From positions 310,001 to 374,000 of the forward strand of contig NZ_JAESWA010000017.1 of the NCBI RefSeq assembly GCF_016765615.1: a stretch of 64,000 nt of DNA, in the 5' to 3' direction. Under the pieces are notes generated by a model. That model saw nothing but the letters and a program-made list of their open reading frames with translations. It was not told the DNA's origin and did not search any database. Numbering within the stretch: position 1 is the stretch's first letter; every line of letters starts with the position of its first letter. This document shows, one piece after another, positions 1 through 9,354 of the stretch. Origin of the DNA: Clostridium paridis. Lineage in GTDB: Bacteria > Bacillota > Clostridia > Clostridiales > Clostridiaceae. A program made the position numbers and the translations under genes.

Positions 1-189
1 TATACCGCCAATTCTTCCTGTTTCTTCTGCTGTAAGTCCTGACCAGCCAAATTCATCCACTTTCTCTTTAAGTCCTAACTCATCAGCAATTTCATATTTA
101 ATTTTTTCTCTTAATAATTCTGCTTCAGTTAATTGTTTATTAGCTTTAATTTTAGACTTAATAATCTTTTTAAGTGGTGTTTTTGTCAT
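1..189 (-). CDS. Small acid-soluble spore protein, alpha/beta type (partial, C-terminus beyond window)
   Basis: The 63 visible codons begin at an ATG at 189 with GGGGGTA upstream and run off the left edge. The visible sequence contains KYEIADELG followed by GWSGLTAEETGRIGG, which matches the alpha/beta-type SASP layout: a first conserved block that includes the GPR germination-protease region, then a GG-rich second block. These proteins coat spore DNA, protect it from UV and heat, and are degraded at germination. The N-terminus is rich in Lys, as in the clostridial variants of the family. The family match is by motif only; expression would be expected in the forespore. The partner end of the gene is not visible. 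Confidence 0.8.
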   Translation of the reverse strand, partial: MTKTPLKKIIKSKIKANKQLTEAELLREKIKYEIADELGLKEKVDEFGWSGLTAEETGRIGGI

Positions 190-278
190 AATTTACCCCC
201 ATAAAGTTATTTCATCTTCTATTCTGCTATTAAAATTTAAAAAATATACCTACATATGATATAAATTTTCTAAAAAAC

Positions 279-307
279 TTGATATTTATGTGACATTTCA
301 CTATAGT
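279..307 (+). promoter_or_regulatory. Sigma-A type promoter of asd-dapA-dapB
   Basis: TTGATA (279-284), a 17-base spacer, and TATAGT (302-307). It would start transcription near 314, giving a leader of about 145 bases that contains the whole palindromic repeat at 336-434 before the asd ribosome site. No lysine (L-box) riboswitch sequence is recognisable in that leader. Confidence 0.6.
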
Positions 308-335
308 AAAATTATGATGATTTTAAAATCATTTT

Positions 336-434
336 TAGGGTTTTAAGTTCAACTAATAATTTATTCATGCCTGAAAATGTCCTGAAGCTGACATTTTCAA
401 ACAAGAATAAATTAAGTTTTCTATAAAAACCCTA
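336..434. repeat. Palindromic intergenic repeat, family B, copy 1 (asd leader)
   Basis: This 99-base imperfect palindrome has outer arms AGGGTTTT/AAAACCCT, a middle arm TTTATTC/GAATAAA and an inner arm TGAAAATGTC/GACATTTTCA. It aligns along its length with 27173-27273 by eye (roughly four bases in five identical) and more loosely with 52941-53031. It has no coding potential and lies between the asd promoter and ribosome site, so it should be transcribed as a long hairpin. It could be a miniature mobile element or a conserved RNA structure; the sequence alone does not decide. Confidence 0.75.
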
Positions 435-458
435 TATAATATTTAGGAGGGGATTATT

Positions 459-1448
459 TTGTATAACGTGGCAATAGTTGGGGCTACTGGAAACGTAGGT
501 AGAAAGTTCATTGAAATTCTTGAGGAAAGAAATTTTCCAGTAAAAGAACTTTATCTTTTTGCTTCTGAGAGAAGTGAAGGAAAAACTTTAAAGTTCAAAG
601 GACAAGATATCCTTGTAGAAGCTACTGTAGAAAAAAACATAAAAGATAAGAAAATTGACTTTGCTCTATTTTCAGCAGGGGGAGATACTTCAAAAACATT
701 TGCTCCTATCTTTTCTAAATATGGGGCTACAGTAATTGATAACTCAAGTGCTTGGAGAATGGATCCTGAAGTACCATTAGTGGTACCAGAAGTAAATCCT
801 GAAGATATTAGTTGGCACAAAGGAATAATAGCAAATCCAAATTGTTCAACAATTCAAGCTATGGTTGCTTTAAAGCCAATTCACGATAAGTACGGTATTA
901 AAAGAATTGTTTATTCTACTTATCAAGCAGTTTCTGGGGCTGGCGTTCAAGGAATTAAAGATTTAGAGGATGGAATAAAAGGTGTTGCACCTAAAAAGTT
1001 TCCTTATCCAATTGCAGGAAATGTTATTCCTCAAATCGACGTATTTTTAGAGAATGGCTATACTAAAGAAGAAATTAAAATGATTGAAGAAACAAAGAAA
1101 ATACTTCATAATCAAGATTTAAAGATTACTGCTACTACTGTAAGAGTTCCTGTATTAAATTCTCATTCTGAGAGTATAAACTTAGAACTTATAAATGATT
1201 ATAAAATAGAAGATATTTTTTCTCTTCTAAGTAACTCTACTGGTGTAGTTGTATATGATAATATCAAAGAAGATAAATACCCTACCCCACTTTTATTTAG
1301 TGGAAAAGATGAAGTTTTTGTTGGTAGAATTAGAAGAGATTTTTCCATAGATAATGGTTTAAATCTTTGGGTTGTTGCTGATAACATCAGAAAAGGCGCT
1401 GCTCTTAATGCTATACAAATAGCTGAACTTATTATTTCAAAAAAATAA
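459..1448 (+). CDS. asd: Aspartate-semialdehyde dehydrogenase
   Basis: NADPH-dependent reductive dephosphorylation of aspartyl-4-phosphate to aspartate semialdehyde, the branch point to lysine/diaminopimelate, threonine and methionine; cytosolic. The 329-residue length fits the family. The N-terminus has the nucleotide-binding GATGNVG (residues 8-14), and the active-site cysteine is in NPNCSTIQ (Cys129), followed by a long dimerisation domain. The start is TTG at 459 with AGGAGGGG at 446-453, and no ATG upstream fits better. It is first gene of an operon with dapA and dapB. The leader contains repeat family B rather than a recognisable lysine riboswitch. Confidence 0.95.
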   Translation: MYNVAIVGATGNVGRKFIEILEERNFPVKELYLFASERSEGKTLKFKGQDILVEATVEKNIKDKKIDFALFSAGGDTSKTFAPIFSKYGATVIDNSSAWRMDPEVPLVVPEVNPEDISWHKGIIANPNCSTIQAMVALKPIHDKYGIKRIVYSTYQAVSGAGVQGIKDLEDGIKGVAPKKFPYPIAGNVIPQIDVFLENGYTKEEIKMIEETKKILHNQDLKITATTVRVPVLNSHSESINLELINDYKIEDIFSLLSNSTGVVVYDNIKEDKYPTPLLFSGKDEVFVGRIRRDFSIDNGLNLWVVADNIRKGAALNAIQIAELIISKK

Positions 1449-1451
1449 GAA

Positions 1452-1497
1452 TCAATAAAGGGTAAAGGTATTGAATATTTTTACCCTTCTTTATTGA
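1452..1497 (+). terminator. Hairpin between asd and dapA (possible attenuator or internal terminator)
   Basis: Arms TCAATAAA-GGGTAAA and TTTACCC-TT-CTTTATTGA pair over about 15 bases around an 11-base loop. The stem is strong but is not followed by a clean T-run, so it may dampen read-through or protect the asd message rather than end it. A second small hairpin (CATAGGA/TCCTATG, 1518-1548) follows before the dapA ribosome site. Confidence 0.45.
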
Positions 1498-1572
1498 AAT
1501 ACATTTATAATACTATACATAGGATAAAAAAACTTATTCTTTCCTATGAATATGAATTTGGAGGTAAACCCC

Positions 1573-2454
1573 ATGTCTATTTTTACTGGTGCAGGTGTTG
1601 CTATAATAACTCCCTTTGATAATGAAGGCGTTAATTTTAATAAACTTGAAGATTTAATTGAATGGCAAATACAAGAGGGAACAGATGCTATTATTGTTTG
1701 TGGTACAACTGGCGAAGCTTCTACCATGACAGAAGCAGAACGCAAAGCTACCATATCATTTACTGTAGAAAAAGTTAATAAACGCATTCCAGTAATTGCT
1801 GGTACAGGAACAAACAATACAAAGGCTTCAATAGAAATGAGTGTTTGGGCTGAAAGCATAGGTGTTGATGGTGTTTTAGTTATAAACCCTTACTATAATA
1901 AAACTTCAAAAAGAGGTTTGTTTGAACATTTTAAGGCAATAAATGATTCAATAAATATACCAATTATAGTTTATAATGTTCCATCAAGAACTGGTATGAA
2001 TATTACGCCTAAATCTTTAGAGGAACTTTCTAAACTTAAAAATATTGTAGCAGTTAAAGAAGCCTCTGGTAATATAAGCCAAATTGTAGAAATTGCATCT
2101 AAATTAAGAGGAAAAATAGATATATATTCAGGAAATGATGATCAAATACTTCCAATATTATCTTTAGGTGGTAAAGGCGTAATATCTGTTTTATCAAATA
2201 TTGTACCTTCTGTTGTTCACACAATGTGTAGTCGTTATTTTGATGGAGATTTACAAGGTGCCTTAGATTTACAATTAGATTATCTGACCCTTACAAATAA
2301 TTTGTTTATTGAAACAAATCCTATTCCTGTTAAAACAGCATTAAATTTAATGGGTTATGAGGTTGGAGATCTTAGGCTACCACTTTATAATATGGAAGAA
2401 GAAAATAAACTTAAGTTATTAGAATCTTTAAAAGAGCATGGTCTTGTAAAATAG
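1573..2454 (+). CDS. dapA: 4-hydroxy-tetrahydrodipicolinate synthase
   Basis: Condenses pyruvate with aspartate semialdehyde, the first committed step to diaminopimelate and lysine, and also the source of dipicolinate for spores. TIM-barrel aldolase of 293 residues. The Schiff-base lysine is in VAVKEASG (Lys162) and the catalytic tyrosine in VYNVPSRTG (Tyr134), with GTTGE near residue 44. I chose ATG 1573 because GGAGG sits just ahead of it and the protein then has the family length. An in-frame ATG at 1546 would add nine residues but lies inside a hairpin and has no ribosome site. dapB follows 10 bases downstream. Confidence 0.95.
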   Translation: MSIFTGAGVAIITPFDNEGVNFNKLEDLIEWQIQEGTDAIIVCGTTGEASTMTEAERKATISFTVEKVNKRIPVIAGTGTNNTKASIEMSVWAESIGVDGVLVINPYYNKTSKRGLFEHFKAINDSINIPIIVYNVPSRTGMNITPKSLEELSKLKNIVAVKEASGNISQIVEIASKLRGKIDIYSGNDDQILPILSLGGKGVISVLSNIVPSVVHTMCSRYFDGDLQGALDLQLDYLTLTNNLFIETNPIPVKTALNLMGYEVGDLRLPLYNMEEENKLKLLESLKEHGLVK

Positions 2455-2464
2455 GAGGACTGTT

Positions 2465-3226
2465 ATGATAAGAATATTACTACATGGTTGTTCAGGAAGA
2501 ATGGGGAAAGTAATTACTGCAACATGCGCTAACTTTCCTAACTTAGAAATTGTAGGTGGCATTGATAAATATACTGCACCAGAGCTTAAATACCCTATTT
2601 TCTCATCTTTAGATGAATGTAATATAGAATATGATGTTCTACTAGATTTTTCATCTGCTGCAGCACTTAATAACTTGCTTAATTTTTCAATTAAAAGCAA
2701 TAAGCCAATTGTTATATGTTCTACGGGCTTTGATGAGGAAGCTTTAAAATTAATAAGTACTACTTCAAAAACAATTCCAATATTCCGTTCTGCTAATATG
2801 AGTATAGGAATTAATCTAATTAATAATATATTAAGAAAAGTAACTCCATTTTTATATGATAATTATGATATTGAAATCGTGGAAAAACATCATAATCAAA
2901 AATTAGACTCTCCATCCGGTACAGCTGTTCTATTAGCTGATACCATAAAGGATTCAATTAAAGAAGAAACTCACTTTGTAAATGGTAGAGATGGTCTTGC
3001 TAAAAGACAACATTCTGAAATTGGAATTCACGCTGTAAGAGGCGGAGGTATTGTTGGCGATCATGAGGTTATATTTGCAGGTACTGGAGAAGTTATAGAA
3101 CTTACTCATAAAGCAATATCAAGAGAAGTATTTGCTGTAGGTGCTTTAAAAGCTTGTGAATATATGGCTGGTATTACTTCACCTTCGCTTTATAATATGG
3201 ATGACGTTTTAAATCTAAAGTTTTAA
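2465..3226 (+). CDS. dapB: 4-hydroxy-tetrahydrodipicolinate reductase
   Basis: NAD(P)H-dependent reduction of 4-hydroxy-tetrahydrodipicolinate to tetrahydrodipicolinate. The 253 residues include the N-terminal nucleotide-binding GCSGRMGK (residues 8-15) and the catalytic and substrate-binding block [15 protein letters not shown], which is diagnostic for DapB. AGGAGG lies 7 bases ahead of the ATG and overlaps the end of the dapA reading region, so the two genes are translationally close. The product feeds DapH, encoded 8 kb away at 11239. The gene ends inside a strong terminator hairpin. Confidence 0.96.
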   Translation: MIRILLHGCSGRMGKVITATCANFPNLEIVGGIDKYTAPELKYPIFSSLDECNIEYDVLLDFSSAAALNNLLNFSIKSNKPIVICSTGFDEEALKLISTTSKTIPIFRSANMSIGINLINNILRKVTPFLYDNYDIEIVEKHHNQKLDSPSGTAVLLADTIKDSIKEETHFVNGRDGLAKRQHSEIGIHAVRGGGIVGDHEVIFAGTGEVIELTHKAISREVFAVGALKACEYMAGITSPSLYNMDDVLNLKF

Positions 3227-3252
3227 AAGTACTGCATTTGCAGTACTTTTTC
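3225..3252 (+). terminator. Rho-independent terminator of asd-dapA-dapB
   Basis: AAAAGTACTGC and GCAGTACTTTT form a perfect stem directly on the dapB stop codon, followed by further T residues. Confidence 0.8.
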
Positions 3253-3272
3253 TATTCTATAGTTTATAAAAT

Positions 3273-3299
3273 AAAAAAGAGGCTTAACGCCTCTTTTTT
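3273..3299. terminator. Bidirectional terminator between dapB and oppA
   Basis: AAAAAAGAGGC (3273-3283) pairs with GCCTCTTTTTT (3289-3299) around a TTAAC loop. It has A/T tracts on both sides, so it can end both the dap operon and the convergent opp operon. Confidence 0.85.
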
Positions 3300-3305
3300 T
3301 ATTTT

Positions 3306-4952
3306 TTAGTGTTTAGCTATAGTTACTTTGTCAAAGTATATGAATCCTAATGGAGAAACTCTTACACCTTTAACATAGTCTTTAACACCTTTAACTGCTG
3401 TATAGTAGTATATTGGTAGTATTGGAAGATCCTTCATTAATAGATCTTCAGCTTGATGCATATATTCTGATCTCTTTGTTGCATCAGTTTCTGATTTAGC
3501 TTTTTCTATTAACGCATCGTAATCTGGGTTCTTGTATCCAGAGTCATTTTGACCTGAATCAGAAGTCCACATATCTAAGAATGTCATTGGGTCAACGTAG
3601 TCACCTAACCAACCACCTCTAGCAAGTTCGTAGTTCTTTTGCTTTCTTGTAACTTGGAATACTTTCCATTCTTGGTTCTTAAGTTCAACGTTAATACCTA
3701 AGTTCTTCTTCCACATATCTTGAATAGCTTGAGCTATATCTTTATGACCACCTTCAGAGTTGTATAATAATTCTAAAGTTGGGAATCCTTTACCATCTGC
3801 GTAACCAGCTTCAGCTAATAATTGCTTAGCTTTAGCAACATCACCCTCTGGATTAAAGTATTGCTTACTAGAAAAGTCTTTTCCATTAGCATCTGAAATA
3901 CCTTGAGGTACGAATGAGAATGCAGGAATTTGACCACCCTTAGTTACTTTTTCAGTTATATCTTTTCTGTTTACTGCAAGGTTTAATGCTTCTCTAACCT
4001 TAACGTTTGCTAAAACTTTAGCTGCATCTGCATTTACATTTTTAGCATTATCAGACACATTAAAGTGATAGTAATATGATCCTAAGTTAGGGAAGTTTGT
4101 AGCTGTTTTATCAGCTAAAGCATTTTGTACTTCAACAGAAGGAACTGTATCTGTCATATCAAGATCTCCTGCTTTGTATGAAGCCCATGCTGATGTTTCA
4201 TCTGAAATTAATTTATAATCAATTTCAGTTAAGCTAACATCTTTAGTATCATAATAGTTGTCATTCTTAACAAAAGTGATAGAATCCTTTGGCTTCCATT
4301 CTTTCATCTTGAATGCTCCATTAGTGATATAAGTTTCAGGTTTTGTAGCCCAATCCTTATCCTTAGAAACAACATCTTGTTTTACTGGGAAGTATGTTGG
4401 GAATGCCATTAATGATAAGAAGTATGAAGTTGGTTTTTCTAACTTAACTTCAAGAGTTTTATCATCTATAGCTTTAACTCCTACATCTTCTTTCTTAGCT
4501 TTTCCAGTGTTGAATGCTTCACCATTTTTAATGTAATACATTTGGTAAGCATATTCTGCTGCTGTAGCTGGATCTAATGCTCTTAACCAAGCATATTCGA
4601 AATCCTTAGCTGTTACAGCCGAACCATCTGACCACTTAGAATCTCTTAAGTGGAAAGTATAAGTTAAACCATCAGCACTTACATCATATTTTTCTGCAAC
4701 ACCTGGTATTGGTTTATCCTTATCATCTAGTTTCATTAATCCTTCAAAAGTATTAACTAAAACTATAGCTCCATCAACTGCAGAGTTTAGAGCTGGATCT
4801 AAAGTTTTAGGATCCGCACCTAAGTTATATTTTATAACTTGAGGAACGTTAGCTGATGCATCTTCTTTCTTTCCACATCCAGCTAATACAGATAAGCTTA
4901 ATGCTACTGCTAAAGAAGTAGCAAAAACTCTTTTTAACTGAGTCTTTTTCAT
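3306..4952 (-). CDS. oppA: Oligopeptide ABC transporter, substrate-binding lipoprotein
   Basis: Extracellular peptide-binding subunit (SBP family 5) of the importer encoded just upstream. The 548-residue precursor starts with a basic stretch and a hydrophobic signal peptide ending in the lipobox LAGC (Cys26), so it should be lipid-anchored on the outer face of the membrane. The mature start GKKEDAS is a typical flexible linker. The body has the family pattern DPALNSAVDGA near the N-terminus and the NLAVNRKDI helix in the middle. It is the last gene of oppB-oppC-oppD-oppF-oppA. A small hairpin at 4982-5000 separates it from oppF and may help raise its expression over the membrane subunits. Confidence 0.93.
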   Translation of the reverse strand: MKKTQLKRVFATSLAVALSLSVLAGCGKKEDASANVPQVIKYNLGADPKTLDPALNSAVDGAIVLVNTFEGLMKLDDKDKPIPGVAEKYDVSADGLTYTFHLRDSKWSDGSAVTAKDFEYAWLRALDPATAAEYAYQMYYIKNGEAFNTGKAKKEDVGVKAIDDKTLEVKLEKPTSYFLSLMAFPTYFPVKQDVVSKDKDWATKPETYITNGAFKMKEWKPKDSITFVKNDNYYDTKDVSLTEIDYKLISDETSAWASYKAGDLDMTDTVPSVEVQNALADKTATNFPNLGSYYYHFNVSDNAKNVNADAAKVLANVKVREALNLAVNRKDITEKVTKGGQIPAFSFVPQGISDANGKDFSSKQYFNPEGDVAKAKQLLAEAGYADGKGFPTLELLYNSEGGHKDIAQAIQDMWKKNLGINVELKNQEWKVFQVTRKQKNYELARGGWLGDYVDPMTFLDMWTSDSGQNDSGYKNPDYDALIEKAKSETDATKRSEYMHQAEDLLMKDLPILPIYYYTAVKGVKDYVKGVRVSPLGFIYFDKVTIAKH

Positions 4953-4981
4953 AAATTTTCCCCCTTAATAAATTATTTATA

Positions 4982-5000
4982 ATAATTGCTTTGCAATTAT
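4982..5000 (-). other. Intercistronic hairpin between oppF and oppA
   Basis: ATAATTGC and GCAATTAT pair around TTT. There is no T-run on the minus strand, so this looks like an RNA processing or stabilising hairpin rather than a terminator. Its role is inferred from position only. Confidence 0.4.
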
Positions 5001-5004
5001 AAGC

Positions 5005-5979
5005 TTAATATAAGTGACAGGCAACAAAGTGACCGTCTCCAACATCCTTCATTTCTGGATCTATCTCAGCGCAAATAGGCTTAGCATATTTACATCTTCC
5101 TCTAAATCTACATCCTGGTGGAGGGTCGATAGGTGAAGGAATATCTCCTTCTAAAACTATTCTCTTTTTCTCCTTAGCTTCATCTGGATCAGGGATTGGA
5201 ATCGCTGATAATAAAGCTTGAGTATAAGGATGAAGTGGCTTTGCATAAAGTTTATTGCTTTCTGCTTTTTCTACCATTCTACCTAAATACATTACCCCAA
5301 TGTGAGTAGAAATATGTTTTACCATCGATAAATCATGCGCAATGAATAAATAAGTTAGTCCTAATTCTTCTTGTAATGTTTCAAGCATATTAACAACTTG
5401 CGCTTGAATAGATACATCTAAAGCTGAAATCGGCTCATCACAGACAATAAAATCTGGTTCAACAGCTAATGCTCTAGCTATTCCTATTCTTTGTCTTTGT
5501 CCACCTGAGAATTCATGTGGATATCTGTTAATATGGTCTCCATTTAATCCAACTTTATTCAACAGATCTCTTACTCTTTCTAATTTTTCATTACCTTGTA
5601 ATATATTGTGAATATCCAATGCTTCAGCAACAATATCTCCTACTGTCATTCTAGGATTTAATGATGCATATGGATCTTGGAATATCATTTGCATTTTTTT
5701 TCTATATGGTATCATTTCTTTAGTTGATAAATTAGTAATATCTTTACCATCATAAATTATGCTACCAGAAGTAGGATTATATAGCTTAAGTACAGTTCTA
5801 CCAGTTGTAGTTTTACCACATCCTGATTCCCCTACTAAACCTAAAGTTTCACCCCTATTTATGGAGAAACTAACTCTATCAACTGCTTTAACATAGCTTT
5901 TTTTAGAAAATATTCCTTTGTTAGCAGGAAAGAATTTACTTAACTCTTTTACTTCTAAAATCACTTTATTTTCTTTCAT
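5005..5979 (-). CDS. oppF: Oligopeptide ABC transporter, ATP-binding protein OppF
   Basis: One of the two cytoplasmic ATPases that power peptide uptake. 324 residues. The N-terminal ABC domain has Walker A GESGCGKT, signature FSGGQRQR, Walker B FIVCDEP and the switch His in LFIAHD. The C-terminus is the oligopeptide/dipeptide transporter extension with the cysteine-rich [17 protein letters not shown], which in this subfamily can hold an iron-sulfur cluster. The start is ATG 5979, three bases after oppD, with GGGAG upstream. Confidence 0.94.
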   Translation of the reverse strand: MKENKVILEVKELSKFFPANKGIFSKKSYVKAVDRVSFSINRGETLGLVGESGCGKTTTGRTVLKLYNPTSGSIIYDGKDITNLSTKEMIPYRKKMQMIFQDPYASLNPRMTVGDIVAEALDIHNILQGNEKLERVRDLLNKVGLNGDHINRYPHEFSGGQRQRIGIARALAVEPDFIVCDEPISALDVSIQAQVVNMLETLQEELGLTYLFIAHDLSMVKHISTHIGVMYLGRMVEKAESNKLYAKPLHPYTQALLSAIPIPDPDEAKEKKRIVLEGDIPSPIDPPPGCRFRGRCKYAKPICAEIDPEMKDVGDGHFVACHLY

Positions 5980-5982
5980 TGG

Positions 5983-6990
5983 TTATTCTCCCTTCTTAAT
6001 AGGTGACTCTACCTTAGGCGCATTTGGATGATTTAACCAACAAGCAGCTCTATGATTTTCACCAATTTCCATTAATGGTGGTTGATTTTCTAAACATACC
6101 TTCATAGCATATTTACATCTAGCCGCAAATGGACATCCTGCTGGTGGGTTTAATAAATCTGGTGGTTGACCCTCAATAGGTGTTAATTTTTCTTTTAATA
6201 GTTTTTTAGGATTAGGCACACTGCCTAAAAGTCCCCATGTATATGGGTGTCTTGGATTATAGAATATTTCTCTAACATCTCCAGTTTCAACTATTAGTCC
6301 ACCATACATTACATTTATTTTTGAACACACATCAGCAACTACTCCTAAATCATGAGTAATTAGAATTATTGATGTTCCTAATTCATCCTTAAGCTTTTTC
6401 ATAAGTTCAAGTATTTGAGCTTGAATTGTTACGTCTAATGCAGTTGTAGGCTCATCAGCTATAAGTAGCTTTGGCTCACAAATTAGTGCCATCGCAATCA
6501 TAACTCTTTGTCTCATACCACCAGAAAATTCGTGTGGATATTGTTTCATTCTTTTTTCTGGTGAAGGTATACCTACTAAGTTCAACATTTCTATTGCTTT
6601 CTTGTCAGCTTCAGCCTTGGATACTTTTTTATGTTTAATATAATGTTCTGTTAGTTGTTGTCCAACTGTGAAAACTGGGTTTAAGCTTGTCATAGGATCT
6701 TGGAAAATCATTCCCATTTCATTTCCTCTGATTTTTTCCATTTCCTTTTCGTTAAACTTAGTTATATTTTTTCCGTCGAAGTCTACTTCCCCTCCGGTTA
6801 TTTTCCCATTCTCTTGTAATAGTCTCATAATACTCATCATGGTAACACTTTTACCACAACCTGATTCACCAACTATACCTAAAGCTTCTCCCTTTTCAAG
6901 TGAAAAAGATATTCCTCTTACAGATTTAACTTCTCCAACATGAGTGAAAAAGGAGGTTTTCAAATCTTTAACTTCTAGTAATTTACTCAT
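5983..6990 (-). CDS. oppD: Oligopeptide ABC transporter, ATP-binding protein OppD
   Basis: Second ATPase of the importer; pairs with OppF under the OppB/OppC pore. 335 residues with Walker A GESGCGKS, signature FSGGMRQR, Walker B LLIADEP and switch His in LITHD. The C-terminal extension has PPAGCPFAARCKYAMKVC, the same cysteine pattern as in OppF. The D/F pair belongs to separate subfamilies (GESGCGKSVTMM is typical of OppD, GKTTTGR of OppF), which fixes the assignment. The start is ATG 6990 with AGGAGG ahead; it follows oppC after 11 bases. Confidence 0.94.
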   Translation of the reverse strand: MSKLLEVKDLKTSFFTHVGEVKSVRGISFSLEKGEALGIVGESGCGKSVTMMSIMRLLQENGKITGGEVDFDGKNITKFNEKEMEKIRGNEMGMIFQDPMTSLNPVFTVGQQLTEHYIKHKKVSKAEADKKAIEMLNLVGIPSPEKRMKQYPHEFSGGMRQRVMIAMALICEPKLLIADEPTTALDVTIQAQILELMKKLKDELGTSIILITHDLGVVADVCSKINVMYGGLIVETGDVREIFYNPRHPYTWGLLGSVPNPKKLLKEKLTPIEGQPPDLLNPPAGCPFAARCKYAMKVCLENQPPLMEIGENHRAACWLNHPNAPKVESPIKKGE

Positions 6991-7001
6991 AATCGTTCCT
7001 C

Positions 7002-7937
7002 CTACTTTCTCATTTTAGGGTCTAAAGCATCACTTAATCCATCCCCAAATAAATTAAAGGCTAAAATGATTAAACAAATCATTAAGGATGGGAAGAATAA
7101 TTGATATGGGAAAAGGTATATAGCTCCCATTGCGTCACTAGCTAATGTTCCTAATGAAGCTTTTGGCGCAGAAATACCAAGTCCTATAAAGCTTAAAAAT
7201 GCTTCAGTAAATATTGCAGAAGGTATTAATAATGTCATTGTAACTATAATTGAACCCATAGCATTAGGTATTAAATGTCTAAATATTATTCTACTTCCTG
7301 ATGCTCCTAAAGTTTTAGCAGCTAGTACAAATTCTTGATTTTTAAGTTGAAGAATTTCTCCTCTTACAATTCTAGCCATATTTAACCAGTAAGTAACCGC
7401 AAGTGCAATTATTATACTTGTTAAATCGCTACCACCAGCCTCACCAGGTTTACTTAATACAGTCATTAATAATACTACTATGATTGTAGTTGGTATAGCA
7501 TATAATATATCTACTATTCTCATCATTATATTATCAATTCTACCACCAAAATATCCAGATATTCCTCCGTATATAATTCCTATAACTATGTTTATAACAA
7601 CTGATACGAAAGCTATTATCATTGAATATCTTGCACCATACATACATCTAACGAATACATCTCTACCTAATTGGTCTGTTCCAAACCAATGTGTTCCAGA
7701 TGGTTTTAAATTTGCTGAATTTAAATCATTGTTAGCATAATCAAACTTAGAAAAACTAGGTACAAAAATTGCTAGCAATGTAATTATTACTATTACAACT
7801 AAAGATATAAGTGCTACCTTATTTCCTTTTAATCTTCTCCATGCATCTTGCCAATAAGTTACTGAAGGTCTAGCGATTTGTTCAATTTTCTTTTCTTCAC
7901 TACTTAATGGCTCAAATAATTCTTTTGAAAATTCCAC
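7002..7937 (-). CDS. oppC: Oligopeptide ABC transporter permease OppC
   Basis: Inner-membrane permease of 311 residues. The cytoplasmic N-terminus of about 40 residues leads into a first membrane helix (about residues 40-62). An extracytoplasmic segment containing HWFGTDQLGRDVF follows, the signature of the OppC/DppC N-terminal domain, and then five more membrane helices. The EAA-type loop that contacts the ATPase is the AAKTLGASGSRIIFRHLIPN stretch. It lies between oppB (16 bases) and oppD (11 bases). Confidence 0.94.
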   Translation of the reverse strand: MEFSKELFEPLSSEEKKIEQIARPSVTYWQDAWRRLKGNKVALISLVVIVIITLLAIFVPSFSKFDYANNDLNSANLKPSGTHWFGTDQLGRDVFVRCMYGARYSMIIAFVSVVINIVIGIIYGGISGYFGGRIDNIMMRIVDILYAIPTTIIVVLLMTVLSKPGEAGGSDLTSIIIALAVTYWLNMARIVRGEILQLKNQEFVLAAKTLGASGSRIIFRHLIPNAMGSIIVTMTLLIPSAIFTEAFLSFIGLGISAPKASLGTLASDAMGAIYLFPYQLFFPSLMICLIILAFNLFGDGLSDALDPKMRK

Positions 7938-7953
7938 TTTATTCCCTCCAATT

Positions 7954-8883
7954 CTATGATTCTGAGTTTTCTAGTTTTATCCTTGGATCTATAAGGACGT
8001 ATAAAATATCTACAACAAAATTTGCAACTATTAGGAATATACAAAAGAATACTGTTACTCCCAGTAAAGTTGTATAGTCTCTATTTGTAACAGATTGAAC
8101 AAATTCTCTTCCAAGACCAGGAATAGAAAATATTTTTTCTACAACAAATGATCCAGTAAGTACTGCAGCTATAAGCGGTCCCATATATGTTACTACAGGA
8201 ATCATTGAATTTTTAAGCGCATGCTTAAATATGACAGTAGTTTCACTTAATCCTTTTGCCTTAGCAGTTCTTATATAATCTGCTTTTAATACATCTATAA
8301 GTCTATTTCTTGTTAATCTTGTAATAAATGCTGTTGATGAACCTGCAAGCGCTATCACAGGCATTATATAATTTTTAGGACCTGAAAAGCCAGTTGCCGG
8401 AAGCAGTTTCCATTGAACTGCAAAGTAATAAATTAATACCGCCGAAATAACGAAACTCGGTATTGTAACTCCTAGGGTAGCTAAGAACATACAAAACTGA
8501 TCCTGCCACTTTCCTTGTTTTAAGGCAGATACTATTCCAAGTAAAATACCTATAATTAAAGATGCTACTATTGATAATGCACCAACTTTTGCAGAAGCTG
8601 GGAATGAATAATTTACTATCCAATTTACTGTTCTACCTGGATAAGTAACAATTGAGTCACCTAAATCCCATTTAACTAAATTTCCTAAATAATTAATATA
8701 TTGTTCTCCAAGTGGCTTGTCCAAACCATATTTAACTTCCAAATTCTTTTTTGTCTGAGCGGTCATCTTTTCACCATCAAATGGACCACCAGGCATGAAT
8801 CTCATCAAGAAGAATGTAGCTGAAACAACAACCCAAATGGTTATTATGCTTGCAACCAATCTCTTAAGCACATACTTTAACAT
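7954..8883 (-). CDS. oppB: Oligopeptide ABC transporter permease OppB
   Basis: First gene of the opp operon and partner of OppC in the membrane pore. 309 residues with an N-terminal helix (about 9-30), the RFMPGGPFDGE segment typical of OppB/DppB, and five further membrane helices. The EAA loop is IRTAKAKGLSETTVIFKHALKN. GAGGAGGAATAAC precedes ATG 8883. A near-consensus promoter lies about 55 bases upstream. Confidence 0.94.
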   Translation of the reverse strand: MLKYVLKRLVASIITIWVVVSATFFLMRFMPGGPFDGEKMTAQTKKNLEVKYGLDKPLGEQYINYLGNLVKWDLGDSIVTYPGRTVNWIVNYSFPASAKVGALSIVASLIIGILLGIVSALKQGKWQDQFCMFLATLGVTIPSFVISAVLIYYFAVQWKLLPATGFSGPKNYIMPVIALAGSSTAFITRLTRNRLIDVLKADYIRTAKAKGLSETTVIFKHALKNSMIPVVTYMGPLIAAVLTGSFVVEKIFSIPGLGREFVQSVTNRDYTTLLGVTVFFCIFLIVANFVVDILYVLIDPRIKLENSES

Positions 8884-8935
8884 GTTATTCCTCCTCTTTA
8901 CCTTTCGCCAAATACATACAAATAATTCAATTACA

Positions 8936-8963
8936 ATTATATTATATTATCGTTAAAAGTCAA
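8936..8963 (-). promoter_or_regulatory. Sigma-A promoter of the opp operon
   Basis: On the minus strand TTGACT (8963-8958), a 16-base spacer and TATAAT (8941-8936). It lies about 55 bases ahead of oppB. No convincing CodY-type box was recognised next to it. Confidence 0.7.
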
Positions 8964-9354
8964 TATAATATAGTAATATTTATTAACTTTCATTAGTACT
9001 TTGTTAATTTACTAATTATTTTTTTAACTAATTCTCATATACAAGTACAAAAGTAGAAAACGTTTGTATCCTTTTATATCAGCCATTTCAAGTTTTCAGA
9101 TCCTTTATCAGTGCAAATCAACTCCTTAATTTAGTATGGTTATAAACATTAAATTTGATAAAAATATATACTTATAGATATCATTTTAATATTTTTGTAA
9201 AAATATTAAAATTGTGTTTTATCATATATAAACCTAATAATAATTTTAACCATTCCTTGAAATAATTTCAATAAAAATATATTTCTATTAACATTATACT
9301 ACTATAATTTATCTATTTAGAATATATTTATCTTAATTTAATAAATGCATTTAT
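8964..9354. other. AT-rich intergenic region, no gene seen
   Basis: About 390 bases between the opp promoter and the terminator of the aminotransferase gene. It holds only short ORFs without ribosome sites, no tRNA-like or riboswitch-like sequence, and no copy of the two intergenic repeat families. It may carry upstream regulatory DNA for opp, but no operator could be defined. Confidence 0.6.

Noticed and set aside
190-458. Lysine riboswitch upstream of asd
   Set aside because: None of the conserved L-box sequences is present; the leader is instead taken up by the palindromic family B repeat.
8964-9354. Hidden small gene or RNA upstream of opp
   Set aside because: No ORF with a ribosome site and no recognisable RNA structure beyond AT-rich sequence.
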